From: a virus
Strand: one strand, 5' to 3'
DNA: 32,328 bases
Virus record (IMG/VR): IMGVR_UViG_3300048592_000365
Coordinates: 1 to 32,328 of that record
Positions 6,170 to 13,908 of this stretch are shown one piece after another; positions within the stretch are counted from its first letter, which is position 1, and each line of letters opens with the position of its first letter. Below the pieces are notes generated by a model. That model saw nothing but the letters and a program-made list of their open reading frames with translations, did not search any database and had not been told where the DNA came from. The position numbers and the translations under genes were made by a program.

Positions 6170-6579
6170 TCTTCACCATAGCAATCATCGCTCTCTGCAT
6201 CATCCCGCCCGACGAGGCAACGGGCGTGGTGTGTGATGAGGTAAGCGTGATTGAGAAGAACGCATTTTTTGACGACGCCGGGCGGCATGTATTCGACCAG
6301 TTCGTGTTTTGGCGCAAGGGCGAAGAACGACCGTTTGACGTATCCGACTGGCGACTAGCAAAGGGGCAATCAATCACGCGAGACTTCGCCCGCAACCGCT
6401 GGACGATGACTTGGCATGACGGACAAGTAACGCGGCGAGTTGAGGCGCGAATGTATCGCGAAACTTTTCGGCAATACGACATCGAATTGACAGAGCGTGA
6501 CCACCTGCCGAAAGAGCGCAGATTGACACTACTAAAACTCCGCGAGCAGCCGCACGTTAGCGATTTGGAAACCCCGTAA
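6166..6579 (+). CDS. Conserved-looking hypothetical protein with hydrophobic N-terminus
   Basis: 137 residues. Residues 1-14 (MIFTIAIIALCIIP) look like a short membrane anchor or weak signal. The body contains many Trp and charged residues (VFWRKGEERPFDVSDWRLA, then RNRWTMTWHDGQ), suggesting a beta-rich domain, and ends in a helix. I do not recognise the family. It starts inside the preceding micro-gene stop and is followed immediately by the next ATG. Confidence 0.6.
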   Translation: MIFTIAIIALCIIPPDEATGVVCDEVSVIEKNAFFDDAGRHVFDQFVFWRKGEERPFDVSDWRLAKGQSITRDFARNRWTMTWHDGQVTRRVEARMYRETFRQYDIELTERDHLPKERRLTLLKLREQPHVSDLETP

Positions 6580-7062
6580 ATGCCACTACGACGTTTCACC
6601 ATCGACCCGCCTTTCGCCCATCAGCCCGGCGATACGTTCGTGCGCGTCGGCAACACGTACAAGCAGATTCGCGCGGGAGTGGAAATCGACAGCCGCACCA
6701 TCGCAGCCCCCGCCATCCTCACCGATCAATTTCACTTTGGTACGAACAGCGTCACGGAACTTTTAGAGGAGTTTCACATGCCAGGCCAGAACGTCAGTTG
6801 CACTCGTGTTCAAGAGAACCAAACAAGCGGCGCGATCACGTTCTACTTTTCGAGCGGCAACGCAATTGAGTATGTCGATTGGGCGGCAGTCGGCGCGGTC
6901 GCTGACGAAATGGATGCTGCGCCCGACATTGCCGAGAAGTTGTTGGCGATGAAGGCGTATCGCGCCTCGCCCGATGGCGCGAACAAGACCACGCAAGTCG
7001 GCGCTTCGATCAGCGTTAACGGACTCGCTGACACCCCAGTTGTCTACACGGAACCACAGTAA
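6580..7062 (+). CDS. Hypothetical phage protein, 160 aa, with a likely internal start
   Basis: The frame opens at ATG 6580, directly after the previous stop, with a weak ribosome site. An in-frame ATG at 6778 has a much better site (AGAGGAG, 6-base spacing) and would give a 94-residue product starting MPGQNVSC. The N-terminal 66 residues (FAHQPGDTFVRVGNTYKQIRAG) look like a compact beta domain. The C-terminal part contains a helix (AEKLLAMKAYRASPDG) and may be structural. It lies just upstream of tail-fibre-like genes and overlaps the next start by one base. Function unknown. Confidence 0.6.
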   Translation: MPLRRFTIDPPFAHQPGDTFVRVGNTYKQIRAGVEIDSRTIAAPAILTDQFHFGTNSVTELLEEFHMPGQNVSCTRVQENQTSGAITFYFSSGNAIEYVDWAAVGAVADEMDAAPDIAEKLLAMKAYRASPDGANKTTQVGASISVNGLADTPVVYTEPQ

Positions 7063-7304
7063 TGGCGAGCATTCGCAACATCGAGCGGCGCGGGGATAAG
7101 ACATATCTCCGCTACGGCAAGACGGAAATCGAAGTTAGCGGCGGCATGCGCGGCCTGCGCGAGTGGGTGCGCGACAACCAGCCGACCGACGAGCAGGCAA
7201 TCGCCATGATCCTCAAAGAGCACTTCAAGAGCGATGCGGACGCCCGCGACCTCTCGCCGCTCAAAGGTCGTGAACTCGCTGTTGCGGTGAAGGAGGCAGG
7301 CTAA
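7062..7304 (+). CDS. Small hypothetical protein (80 aa)
   Basis: 80 residues: an N-terminal beta hairpin (RNIERRGDKTYLRYGKTEIEV), a Gly-Gly turn and a helical half (REWVRDNQPTDEQAIAMILK). It overlaps both neighbours by one base (TAATG). No family is recognised. The position just before the first tail-fibre-like gene suggests a structural or chaperone role, which is weak inference. Confidence 0.55.
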   Translation: MASIRNIERRGDKTYLRYGKTEIEVSGGMRGLREWVRDNQPTDEQAIAMILKEHFKSDADARDLSPLKGRELAVAVKEAG

Positions 7305-8380
7305 TGGCTGACGCACTTTATTCCACACCGTTTGGCGGCACTGACCGTGGTGCAAGTACAACGGTTCTGAATCACACCTTGGACGCCAACAACGACGGAC
7401 TGGCGTTCATTTTTCAGACAGACTCCGCCGACGCCATTACACACCTGGGCTTTCGCTACGGTGCGCGAACCGGCACGCCACCCACTTATATCATTGGCCT
7501 AGAGGGCGTAGACGCATCAACCGGCAACCCCGATGGAACGTATCTCGGCGGCGGCACCCCGGCATCATCGACATTTACGCCGCCTGCCGATGCAACATGG
7601 GATGGGCTATGGAAATGGGAGGCTCTTGATAATTCCTACACACCAACTCGCGGCCAGCTAATGGCGCTGACGATTCGCTACAGCAGCGGCACCGTGGATG
7701 GAAGCAACTTTTCGACATTCACCCGCAATAGCAGTGTTGCTGCAAGTATCGTAAGTCTCCCCTACGCCAACACGCTCACTGGCGGCACATGGGCAAAGCA
7801 AATTGGCCAATGCTTCGGCTATCGCACGGCAAGCGGTCGTCACGGCATCATCGCTCAAAGTGTGTACTCGACCACTGAAAGTACATCCGGCAACCGACAG
7901 GCAATGCACTTCACGTTGCCAAGTGGCCACGGCGACACGTTCACTGTGCTTGGAATGCGCGGGGCGTTCCGGCTGCCGTCCGGCTCGATGATTCTCGGCC
8001 TATGGGACGCGGCAGGGTCGGTCATTCAGTCGATCACGCTCGACACCGACAAGTTCAACACCTTCAGCCCACCGCAAGCGGGACGCATCACGTTCGACGA
8101 AGCCAGCCTTACGGCGCTGAACTTTGGCACCAAATACTACATCGGCTTCGAGAGCGTGTCGTCATCGGCTGTCGGAATCGCAGGTATCCAACTTGCCGAA
8201 GCGGCAGACCGCCACGCCTACCCCTACGGCGAGAGTCGCGGGCTATCGACTTGGAACGGCTCAGCGTGGACGGATGACGATACCGTGCTGCCGATCTTGG
8301 ACATTGTGCTTGGGGATATCACGGAGCCGAGCGGGGGTGGTGCGGTATTCATGCCTCGTGCAATCCAAGTGGGGCTATAA
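7304..8380 (+). CDS. Tail-fibre-like virion surface protein
   Basis: 358 residues, rich in Gly, Ser, Thr and aromatic residues, with no catalytic motif. The sequence is strongly beta-type, with repeated short strands (ALTIRYSSGTVDGSNFSTF, then GTKYYIGFESVSSSAVG) as in phage fibre or receptor-binding jelly-roll domains. A good GGAGG lies upstream, inside the preceding gene. The next gene, 3 bases on, is also tail-fibre-like. Assignment is by composition and context, not by a defined domain. Confidence 0.55.
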   Translation: MADALYSTPFGGTDRGASTTVLNHTLDANNDGLAFIFQTDSADAITHLGFRYGARTGTPPTYIIGLEGVDASTGNPDGTYLGGGTPASSTFTPPADATWDGLWKWEALDNSYTPTRGQLMALTIRYSSGTVDGSNFSTFTRNSSVAASIVSLPYANTLTGGTWAKQIGQCFGYRTASGRHGIIAQSVYSTTESTSGNRQAMHFTLPSGHGDTFTVLGMRGAFRLPSGSMILGLWDAAGSVIQSITLDTDKFNTFSPPQAGRITFDEASLTALNFGTKYYIGFESVSSSAVGIAGIQLAEAADRHAYPYGESRGLSTWNGSAWTDDDTVLPILDIVLGDITEPSGGGAVFMPRAIQVGL

Positions 8381-8383
8381 GCA

Positions 8384-10024
8384 ATGCTGTTCAAAAACAC
8401 GGCCAGCCAGAAGATTCACGTTTACGCCTACGACTCGACCACGGGCGCGGCGAAAACGGGCGATGCTGCGAACATCACGGGCTATGTCTCGCTCGATGGG
8501 ACGGCGAACGCCATTGACGATACGAACCCCACGGAAGTCGATGCGACGAACATGCCGGGCGTTTACGCTTTCGACTTGACGCAGGCAGAAACCAACTGCA
8601 ATGCGTTCGCGCTCTACGCCAAGAGCGCCACGGCGAATATTCGGCTAGAACCGATCATTGGTTTCACGACGCCAACGAACCTGAAGAGTGCCATCGACAA
8701 CTACTCGGCGACCCGTGGGCTTGCTGGCACGGCCCTCCCCAATGCAGCCGCCGATGCGGCGGGCGGCTTGCCAATCAGCGATGCTGGCGGGCTTGACCTT
8801 GATACGCAACTTGGAAAGCTCGTCGGCACCCTAGCCAGCGGCACGCACAATCCACAGAGCGGGGATGCGTATAGCCGTATCGGGGCGACGGGTAGCGGGT
8901 TGACTTCGCTGGCCAGCAACGCCGATATGGCAACGCTGCTTGGCCGCCTAACCGCAACCCGCGCCGGCTACCTCGACAACCTCAACACTGGCGGCACAGT
9001 CGCATCACAATCCGACATCAACGCCCTGAATCAATCAGCCTCGCGCCGCGTGATTCTCACGACCGTCGGCCAGTATGAACGGCCCGACACCGGCACCGTT
9101 GGCTACACGATCGAAGCACGCACGTACGACGGCGATGGCGCGGCAGTCGATGCCGACAGCACGCCAACACTCACGGCAACCGGCAGCGTTAGCGGAAGCC
9201 TCGCGGCGAATCTCGGCAGCGCAACCAATCCCGCAACGGGCGTCTATCGCTGGACGTACACCGTCGATGATGCGGCGGGCTTGGAGCAAATCCGCTTTGA
9301 CCTCTCGGCGGTCATCGGGAGCGCCACATTCCCAATGTCGGTCTACACACAGACCACCGATGCCGTCAAAGCCGATTTCACGACCAGCGACCGCAGCAAC
9401 CTGGAGGCCATCGTCAACAAGCTGCCGAGTCGTGATTACCTGGCTGGCACCGATCAATCGACGGGGGCGATCGACGCGAGCGATAAGATGGGGTACGAGT
9501 TGGTCAGTGCGTACGACGCGGCCAAGACGGCGGCCAGCCAAACCAGCGTGGACGACATTCCGACCAATGCGGAGTTTGCTGCTGCATTCCCCGCCAACTT
9601 CGCCGCACTGGGCATTGATGTGACCGGCGCAATCGAGCATGTGATTCTCGTTGATACGACGACTGAGAACACCGATATGCGCGGGACGGACGGGGCCGCT
9701 ACGCAGGCGAGCGCCGACGCTGACCACGATGCTACGCAGGCTGCGGTTGCCGCATTGAACAACCTGGCCGCCGGCGCCGCCATGACGCTGACCAGTGGCG
9801 AACGTACAGCTATCGCCGATGCAATTCTCGACCTAGCCAACGGCATTGAAACAGGTAAGACGCCCCGCCAAGCATTGCGACTCATGGCCGCAGCACTCGC
9901 TGGCAAGCGAACCAACGCAGGAACATCGACCGAACAATACGATGCGATTGGCAACGTCGGTACGGCTCGCATCGTGATTGACGCAGACGAGGACGGCAAC
10001 GGTACGCCGGTACTAACACCATGA
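8384..10024 (+). CDS. Large tail-fibre or baseplate-like protein with Ig-like segments
   Basis: 546 residues. The N-terminal domain (1-95, KIHVYAYDSTTGAAKTGD, then GVYAFDLTQAET) is of a type I recall from phage tail-fibre or baseplate proteins. Residues about 100-175 are a Gly/Ala-rich linker (GGLDLDTQLGKLVGTLASG). Residues about 225-330 form an Ig-like beta module (GYTIEARTYDGDGAAVDADS). The C-terminal module (TPRQALRLMAAALAGK onward) is common at the ends of phage structural proteins. It likely forms part of the adsorption apparatus. Its stop overlaps the start of the small repeat protein. Confidence 0.6.
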   Translation: MLFKNTASQKIHVYAYDSTTGAAKTGDAANITGYVSLDGTANAIDDTNPTEVDATNMPGVYAFDLTQAETNCNAFALYAKSATANIRLEPIIGFTTPTNLKSAIDNYSATRGLAGTALPNAAADAAGGLPISDAGGLDLDTQLGKLVGTLASGTHNPQSGDAYSRIGATGSGLTSLASNADMATLLGRLTATRAGYLDNLNTGGTVASQSDINALNQSASRRVILTTVGQYERPDTGTVGYTIEARTYDGDGAAVDADSTPTLTATGSVSGSLAANLGSATNPATGVYRWTYTVDDAAGLEQIRFDLSAVIGSATFPMSVYTQTTDAVKADFTTSDRSNLEAIVNKLPSRDYLAGTDQSTGAIDASDKMGYELVSAYDAAKTAASQTSVDDIPTNAEFAAAFPANFAALGIDVTGAIEHVILVDTTTENTDMRGTDGAATQASADADHDATQAAVAALNNLAAGAAMTLTSGERTAIADAILDLANGIETGKTPRQALRLMAAALAGKRTNAGTSTEQYDAIGNVGTARIVIDADEDGNGTPVLTP

Positions 10025-10245
10025 GCAAGAGATTATTTGCAACGAGGATGTTTGCTGGGCGATTATTCGCGCCGGCGCTGTTTCGCGGTACGGGTGCGGC
10101 CAGCGTCGAACCGCAACCTGGTTGCCTCGCAATCAGCGATTCGGCCAAGTGGAATGTCTGCGTTTCCGATCGAGCGAAATTCAATGTGGCCGTAAGTGAC
10201 GCGGCGAAATTCGATTGTGCGGCCAGCGATAGCAGGTGCAACTAA
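10021..10245 (+). CDS. Small two-repeat protein (5- and 10-residue repeats)
   Basis: 74 residues made of two repeat blocks. Residues 3-22 repeat a 5-residue unit (KRLFA, TRMFA, GRLFA, PALFR) that would form a basic amphipathic segment. Residues 39-68 hold three 10-residue units of the form SDxAK(W/F)(N/D)xxx. Such a periodic beta design could add to a fibre or trimerise. It overlaps the upstream fibre-like gene by 4 bases and the next gene by one base, so it is likely virion-associated. Function unknown. Confidence 0.55.
   Translation: MSKRLFATRMFAGRLFAPALFRGTGAASVEPQPGCLAISDSAKWNVCVSDRAKFNVAVSDAAKFDCAASDSRCN
10135..10224 (+). repeat. Three 30-bp coding repeats (SDxAK[WF] units)
   Basis: Residues 39-68 of the small repeat protein are three in-frame 30-bp units. 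The protein repeat is clearer than the DNA repeat, which suggests selection on the peptide rather than recent duplication. Confidence 0.6.
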
Positions 10246-10550
10246 TGAGCGACGGATATAACACGCACGACCTGGGCGATCTTGTGCCAGTGCGCGGGCA
10301 TTTCACAACCGCGGCCGGCGTCGACCAAGATCCCGACGTGGTGAAGGTTTCGATTCGTCGGCCCAGCGGCAGCATTAACACCTACACCCATGGCGATGGC
10401 GCCGAAGTCGTGAAGGACTCAACCGGCCACTATCACTTGGACGTCAACTGCAATGCAACGGGCACTTGGCATTATCGCTGGTGGTCGACAGGCGACGGGC
10501 AAGCGGCGGAAGAGAAGATGTTTAAGGTTCGTGGGGCGCGGGCAGTTTAG
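10245..10550 (+). CDS. Ig-like phage structural protein (101 aa)
   Basis: 101 residues from ATG 10245. The pattern YNTHDLGDLVPVRGHFTT, DPDVVKVSIRRPSG, then GTWHYRWWSTGDGQAAEE is typical of small single-Ig-domain phage proteins encoded near head and tail genes. A GTG at 10236 would add three residues; the ATG fits better with AGCAGG upstream. It immediately precedes the small terminase gene. A decoration or joining role is plausible. Confidence 0.6.
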   Translation: MSDGYNTHDLGDLVPVRGHFTTAAGVDQDPDVVKVSIRRPSGSINTYTHGDGAEVVKDSTGHYHLDVNCNATGTWHYRWWSTGDGQAAEEKMFKVRGARAV

Positions 10551-10621
10551 GAGATTCTGTAATTGCGAAGTCAAGACGAAAGCCGCCGAAGCAAGAGCTG
10601 CTGCCGCCCGATCCGGCGGGC

Positions 10622-11170
10622 GTGTGGAGCCCTGCGCTGCCGTCGCCAACTTTCGATCCATCGACCGCGCTTACCGAGACGCAGCAGGCCGTACTTATTG
10701 CACTGGCCGAAACCGACAGTATCACGCAATCGGCGCGGCTGGCCGGAACGCAAAGGCAGCGGATTTCCGAATGGCGATCGTCCAGTGAGTTATTTGCAGA
10801 GGAAGAAAAGCGGGCTTACGAGTTTTATAAGGATCGACTGCGGGCCGAAATTCGCCGGCGAGTTTTTGAGGGACAGCGAAAGCTGGTGCTCGATCGGAAC
10901 TCCAGGCCAGTTTTTATCAACGTCAGTGCGGATGGTGAGGTCGTGCCCGAGGGCGATCCGCGTGCGGTAAAAAAAGTGGCTCTTTGGGAGACTAAAAAAA
11001 GCGACAACATGCTGATGTTCGAGGCGAAAAAAACGATGCCGGAATACAGAGACAACCCCAAAGTAGTCATCAACCAAAACGGGGCTGGTGGAACGGAAAT
11101 TACGCCCGATCAAATCGTACTGGCGATGGATGGGACAGTGCCGAGTGAGCCTGAGGAAAATGAAGCATGA
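10622..11170 (+). CDS. Terminase small subunit
   Basis: 182 residues from GTG 10622. A helix-turn-helix lies at about 20-52 (QQAVLIALAETDSITQSARLAG, then RISEWRSS) and would recognise viral DNA for packaging; the rest is helical with an acidic end. The best ribosome site (AGGAG 10549-10553) is not next to this GTG. The frame stays open upstream, and AGGAG sits 8 bases before an ATT at 10562, which would add 20 residues including a basic segment (KSRRKPPKQ). The true start may therefore be the rare ATT. The partner large subunit is displaced to 28334. The ATGA overlap with the next gene indicates coupling. Confidence 0.75.
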   Translation: MWSPALPSPTFDPSTALTETQQAVLIALAETDSITQSARLAGTQRQRISEWRSSSELFAEEEKRAYEFYKDRLRAEIRRRVFEGQRKLVLDRNSRPVFINVSADGEVVPEGDPRAVKKVALWETKKSDNMLMFEAKKTMPEYRDNPKVVINQNGAGGTEITPDQIVLAMDGTVPSEPEENEA

Positions 11171-11598
11171 GTAGTTCATCCGATTGCATCGCCTACGCCG
11201 AACGGGCCGACGTCGAAATTGTCTATGGACGAACCAACGTCGAGAAATGGGCATCACTGGATAACGACCAGGATGAGGAACAAATCGGCGACCGCATCAC
11301 ATGGGCGTGCTGTCTCGCAACCGAACGACTCAACAACGACCTACGCAACGGGCCGTATGAAATTCCATTTTTAGAACCATGCCGCGAAGTCGTCGACCTG
11401 ACAGCGCGACTGGCCGGCACAATCCTTTACGACTCACGAGGAATTACCGACACAAATACTGACGGCAACCCGATGGATAACCTTGCAGTTCACCGCCGTT
11501 TCGTTAAGAATAGAGTGGTTGAGATTTGTCAAGGTCGTGTGCGGCTGAATCACACAGAGAAAGCCGTGTACTATCCTCAGGTTGCTTCCGACGATTAG
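11167..11598 (+). CDS. Mu gp36-like head-tail joining protein (DUF1320 type)
   Basis: 143 residues starting MSSSSDCIAYAERADVEIVYG. The layout (start with an Ala/Asp helix, DRITWACCLATERLNNDLR, then an acidic middle, a hydrophobic LTARLAGTILYDSRG helix and a basic end) fits the phage gp36/DUF1320 family that helps join head and tail. It overlaps the terminase by 4 bases. It is the last gene before a 157-base structured gap. The family assignment is moderately sure. Confidence 0.6.
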   Translation: MSSSSDCIAYAERADVEIVYGRTNVEKWASLDNDQDEEQIGDRITWACCLATERLNNDLRNGPYEIPFLEPCREVVDLTARLAGTILYDSRGITDTNTDGNPMDNLAVHRRFVKNRVVEICQGRVRLNHTEKAVYYPQVASDD

Positions 11599-11755
11599 TG
11601 ACTGACTAGGAAGAAACCGGGGGCCGCGCGAAGTGATTCGTGCGAGCCTTGGCAAAGGCAGGGCCGGCCAGCCCTCACCAGATGCCTTCAACGTCGAGCC
11701 TTTGAAGGGGGTTCGTGCGATTCGTCGCGCGTGCCCCCTTTTTAATTTACTCGAC
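11599..11755 (+). ncRNA. Structured intergenic leader with mutually exclusive stems, possible attenuator
   Basis: This gap lies between the gp36-like gene and MuF. Two structures compete. The terminator hairpin uses 11705-11740. An alternative 12-bp stem pairs 11619-11630 (GGGGGCCGCGCG) with 11726-11738 (CGCGCGTGCCCCC), with one bulged T, and would consume the 3' arm of the terminator. A local stem GCCTT/AAGGC (11647-11651 with 11656-11660) and the 9-base direct repeat TTCGTGCGA (11638 and 11712) add structure. This is the layout of an antiterminator/terminator switch controlling the head operon. No known riboswitch consensus was recognised. The reading is inference from base pairing only. 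Confidence 0.4.
11705..11743 (+). terminator. Intrinsic (rho-independent) terminator before the head operon
   Basis: AAGGGGG (11705-11711) pairs with CCCCCTT (11734-11740); an inner stem CGTGCG/CGCGCG (11714-11719 with 11726-11731) has a 6-base loop. TTTTT (11739-11743) then AATTT follow. This is the best terminator in the window. It sits only about 12 bases before the MuF start, so expression of the head genes needs read-through, antitermination or a promoter I could not find. Confidence 0.65.
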
Positions 11756-12721
11756 GTGAAGAAAAACGACACTCACCGCACCGCCCGCATCATCGTCGCC
11801 GAGCTACACAAGCTCGAGGTGCGCGGTGCTCGCCGCGCTCGCGAATTGTCGGCCCGCATTCAGTCGGGTGTTATCGGCTCGTTCCGCCGCAAGCAAACCC
11901 CGCAGTTTGCCAATCGGTTCATTGAGCTAATGCAGCCGGTGCTGGCCGAAACGATGACGGCCGCCTATCTCACCGGCGCGCGCCGCAGCGAACTCACCCT
12001 CTCTGGCCGCATTCAGCCGCGGTTGATCGTCCAGGGTGGTGGCGACGGCGCAGCCCTTTCCGACGGGCTCGCTCTTGGCATTTTCGATAAGACGTTGAAG
12101 TTCTTGCGTCGCATCCTGGACGCCGATCTTCCGACGATCGAAGCTCAGGCCGAAACCCAAGCCTTTCGTGCTTTGCGCGGCGAATCAGCCACGGCGGAAC
12201 GCGAAGTTCAGCGAGTCGTCCAGCAGCTTATCGCCGAGGGCTCGCACGTCCGCAACGGCATCGACGTGTTGCGCGAGACGTTCGCCCGTCTGGGCCTGTC
12301 GCCACGCAGCGATTGGCGGCTGGAAACCATCTTTCGCACGCAAACGCAGCTTGCCTATGGCGCCGGCCGCTACGAAGCCTACAGTGACCCCGCCGTGGAC
12401 GAAATTCTGTGGGGCTACGAATACACGACCGCCGGCGATGATCGCGTGCGACCCTCGCACGAAGCCATGGATGGTGTTCGCTTTCGCAAAGACGATCCGC
12501 GGCTAAATCAGTGGTGGCCGCCGAACGGCTGGAACTGCCGCTGCCAACTCATCCCGATTTTTGTTGATGACGAAGCCAACTTGGCATCGCCGCGCGAGCC
12601 CGAGCCCATGCCCGATGGCTTCGCCCCGCAGCCTGATCGCGGCTTTGCCTTCAATCCATCGCTGGCCATCGCTGGTCGAGTGACCGTGAAGAAACCCGCC
12701 GAACCAATCCTTGCGCCATAG
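11756..12721 (+). CDS. MuF-like minor head protein (SPP1 gp7/Mu gpF family)
   Basis: 321 residues from GTG 11756. The C-terminal signature of phage head morphogenesis proteins is clear (about 195-268): TQTQLAYGAGRYEAY, DDRVRPSHEAMDGVRFRKDD, then WWPPNGWNCRCQLIPI. The N-terminal 190 residues are helical and probably contact the portal. The frame is open back to 11633, but that part crosses a strong terminator and structured region, so the later GTG is preferred even though it lacks a good ribosome site. It acts in the capsid near the portal vertex. The protease/scaffold gene follows in 7 bases. Confidence 0.85.
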   Translation: MKKNDTHRTARIIVAELHKLEVRGARRARELSARIQSGVIGSFRRKQTPQFANRFIELMQPVLAETMTAAYLTGARRSELTLSGRIQPRLIVQGGGDGAALSDGLALGIFDKTLKFLRRILDADLPTIEAQAETQAFRALRGESATAEREVQRVVQQLIAEGSHVRNGIDVLRETFARLGLSPRSDWRLETIFRTQTQLAYGAGRYEAYSDPAVDEILWGYEYTTAGDDRVRPSHEAMDGVRFRKDDPRLNQWWPPNGWNCRCQLIPIFVDDEANLASPREPEPMPDGFAPQPDRGFAFNPSLAIAGRVTVKKPAEPILAP

Positions 12722-12728
12722 GTGAAGC

Positions 12729-13853
12729 ATGACCATCGACATCGAACAACTCATCTTCATCACGCCCGACGCCGAGCATCCCGGCGCGTGGTTGCGGCCG
12801 TTGGGCCTGGATGAATTCAAAGCGGACGAAGCAGCCCCGCTCAATTTCCGCAAAGAGTTGATCTATGCCGGCGAGCTCACGCTGCAAGACCACAACGGCA
12901 AGCGATTCAGCCGCCGCATTGAACGGGCGATGCTCGAGCATTGGGCGAAAACCGACAACGCCCTGATTGCCAACGGGAATGAAGTCCCTTTGCCGGTTGG
13001 GCATACGAAAGACCCGGCGGCCAAAAAGGGAACGATTATCAAACTGGCCGTTGAAAAGAACAGCCGCGGCGGCGATGCACTCTTCGCCTATGGACGGTTC
13101 AACGATGCCGAGGCGGCTAAGGCTTATGGCAAAGCACAAGTTTCGATTTGGGTGGACCCCAAGCATGTGGACGGCGCCGGCAACGAATACGTCAGCCCGA
13201 TCCGCCACGTTGCCCTAACGGATTACCCGATCATCCCAAAACTCGACAAGTTCGAGGCGATGCCGGCGATTGCCGCGTCGCTGTTATCGCCCCCTGTCAC
13301 CCCCAAGGAGTCCGACATGAACATTCGCGAACTCGCGAAGAAGGTTGGCGTGAAGCTGACCGACGAAGAAAAGGACGAGGCGATCAGCGAGAAGCTGGCC
13401 GCGCACGTCGAAGGCATGAGCACTCGCCTGAGTGAGTTTGAAAAGGCGAAGGCAAAGGCCGACAAGGAAACGGCCAAGGAAACCGAGCCACCAAAGAAAA
13501 TCGCCGCGGGCCTGCTTGGCATTCTCCGCGATAACCGCGAACTGAAACTCGCCGGCCTCGTGAAAGACTGCAAGATCACGCCGGCGGTGAAGGACGAACT
13601 CGCCAAGCAGTTCTGTAGCGATGACGCGCTGTCGCTCGCCCTGGCCGACGACGGCAGCACCAAAGCCGACGGCTTCGATACCGTGCTTTCGGCGCTTACC
13701 AAGAACGAAGCGGTTATTTCGATGAAGGAAAAGACCGGCGCTCAAACCTTGGGCGAACTTTCCCTCGCCGATGAATCGCTGAAAAAAAGCGGTGACGAAT
13801 CGCCGCTCGTGAAGAACGCCGAAGCGCGGGCCAAAGCGGCCACCAGCAAGTAA
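12729..13853 (+). CDS. Mu gpI-like prohead protease fused to scaffold
   Basis: 374 residues. The protease part (about 1-190) carries VPLPVGHTKDP with candidate catalytic His92, then AQVSIWVDPK with candidate Ser139, then SPIRHVALTDYP (156-167). This is the serine-type prohead protease arrangement of Mu gpI-like proteins. After a Pro-rich joint (SPPVTPKES) the rest is a charged coiled scaffold region (TRLSEFEKAKAKADKETAKE). A strong ribosome site inside the gene drives a separate scaffold product from 13317. The protein would shape the procapsid and then cut the scaffold before DNA entry. It lies between MuF and the decoration/capsid genes, the standard place. Confidence 0.85.
   Translation: MTIDIEQLIFITPDAEHPGAWLRPLGLDEFKADEAAPLNFRKELIYAGELTLQDHNGKRFSRRIERAMLEHWAKTDNALIANGNEVPLPVGHTKDPAAKKGTIIKLAVEKNSRGGDALFAYGRFNDAEAAKAYGKAQVSIWVDPKHVDGAGNEYVSPIRHVALTDYPIIPKLDKFEAMPAIAASLLSPPVTPKESDMNIRELAKKVGVKLTDEEKDEAISEKLAAHVEGMSTRLSEFEKAKAKADKETAKETEPPKKIAAGLLGILRDNRELKLAGLVKDCKITPAVKDELAKQFCSDDALSLALADDGSTKADGFDTVLSALTKNEAVISMKEKTGAQTLGELSLADESLKKSGDESPLVKNAEARAKAATSK
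13317..13853 (+). CDS. Nested scaffold protein from an in-frame internal start
   Basis: ATG 13317 is in frame within the protease gene (Met197) and is preceded by AAGGAG at 6-base spacing, the best ribosome site in the region. It would give 178 residues of scaffold only, starting MNIRELAKKVGVKL. This mirrors Mu I/Z and lambda C/Nu3, where the assembly scaffold is made in excess from the protease frame. The site is seen in the sequence; the role is known for the families. Confidence 0.8.
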   Translation: MNIRELAKKVGVKLTDEEKDEAISEKLAAHVEGMSTRLSEFEKAKAKADKETAKETEPPKKIAAGLLGILRDNRELKLAGLVKDCKITPAVKDELAKQFCSDDALSLALADDGSTKADGFDTVLSALTKNEAVISMKEKTGAQTLGELSLADESLKKSGDESPLVKNAEARAKAATSK

Positions 13854-13908
13854 CCAATCCCGCGGCCACGACCGCTTTTCTAATCAAACACACTCGGAGT
13901 TTTGAACC

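Noticed and set aside
9035-9727. 230-codon minus-strand open frame opposite the fibre-like gene
   Set aside because: Shadow frame in a well-supported structural gene.
11633-11755. N-terminal extension of MuF from GTG 11633
   Set aside because: It would place coding sequence over a strong terminator and alternative stem; the extension shows no family similarity. Kept as an alternative only.
13862-13880. Short GCGG/CCGC stem followed by TTTT before the decoration gene
   Set aside because: Only 4 base pairs; too weak to call a terminator.
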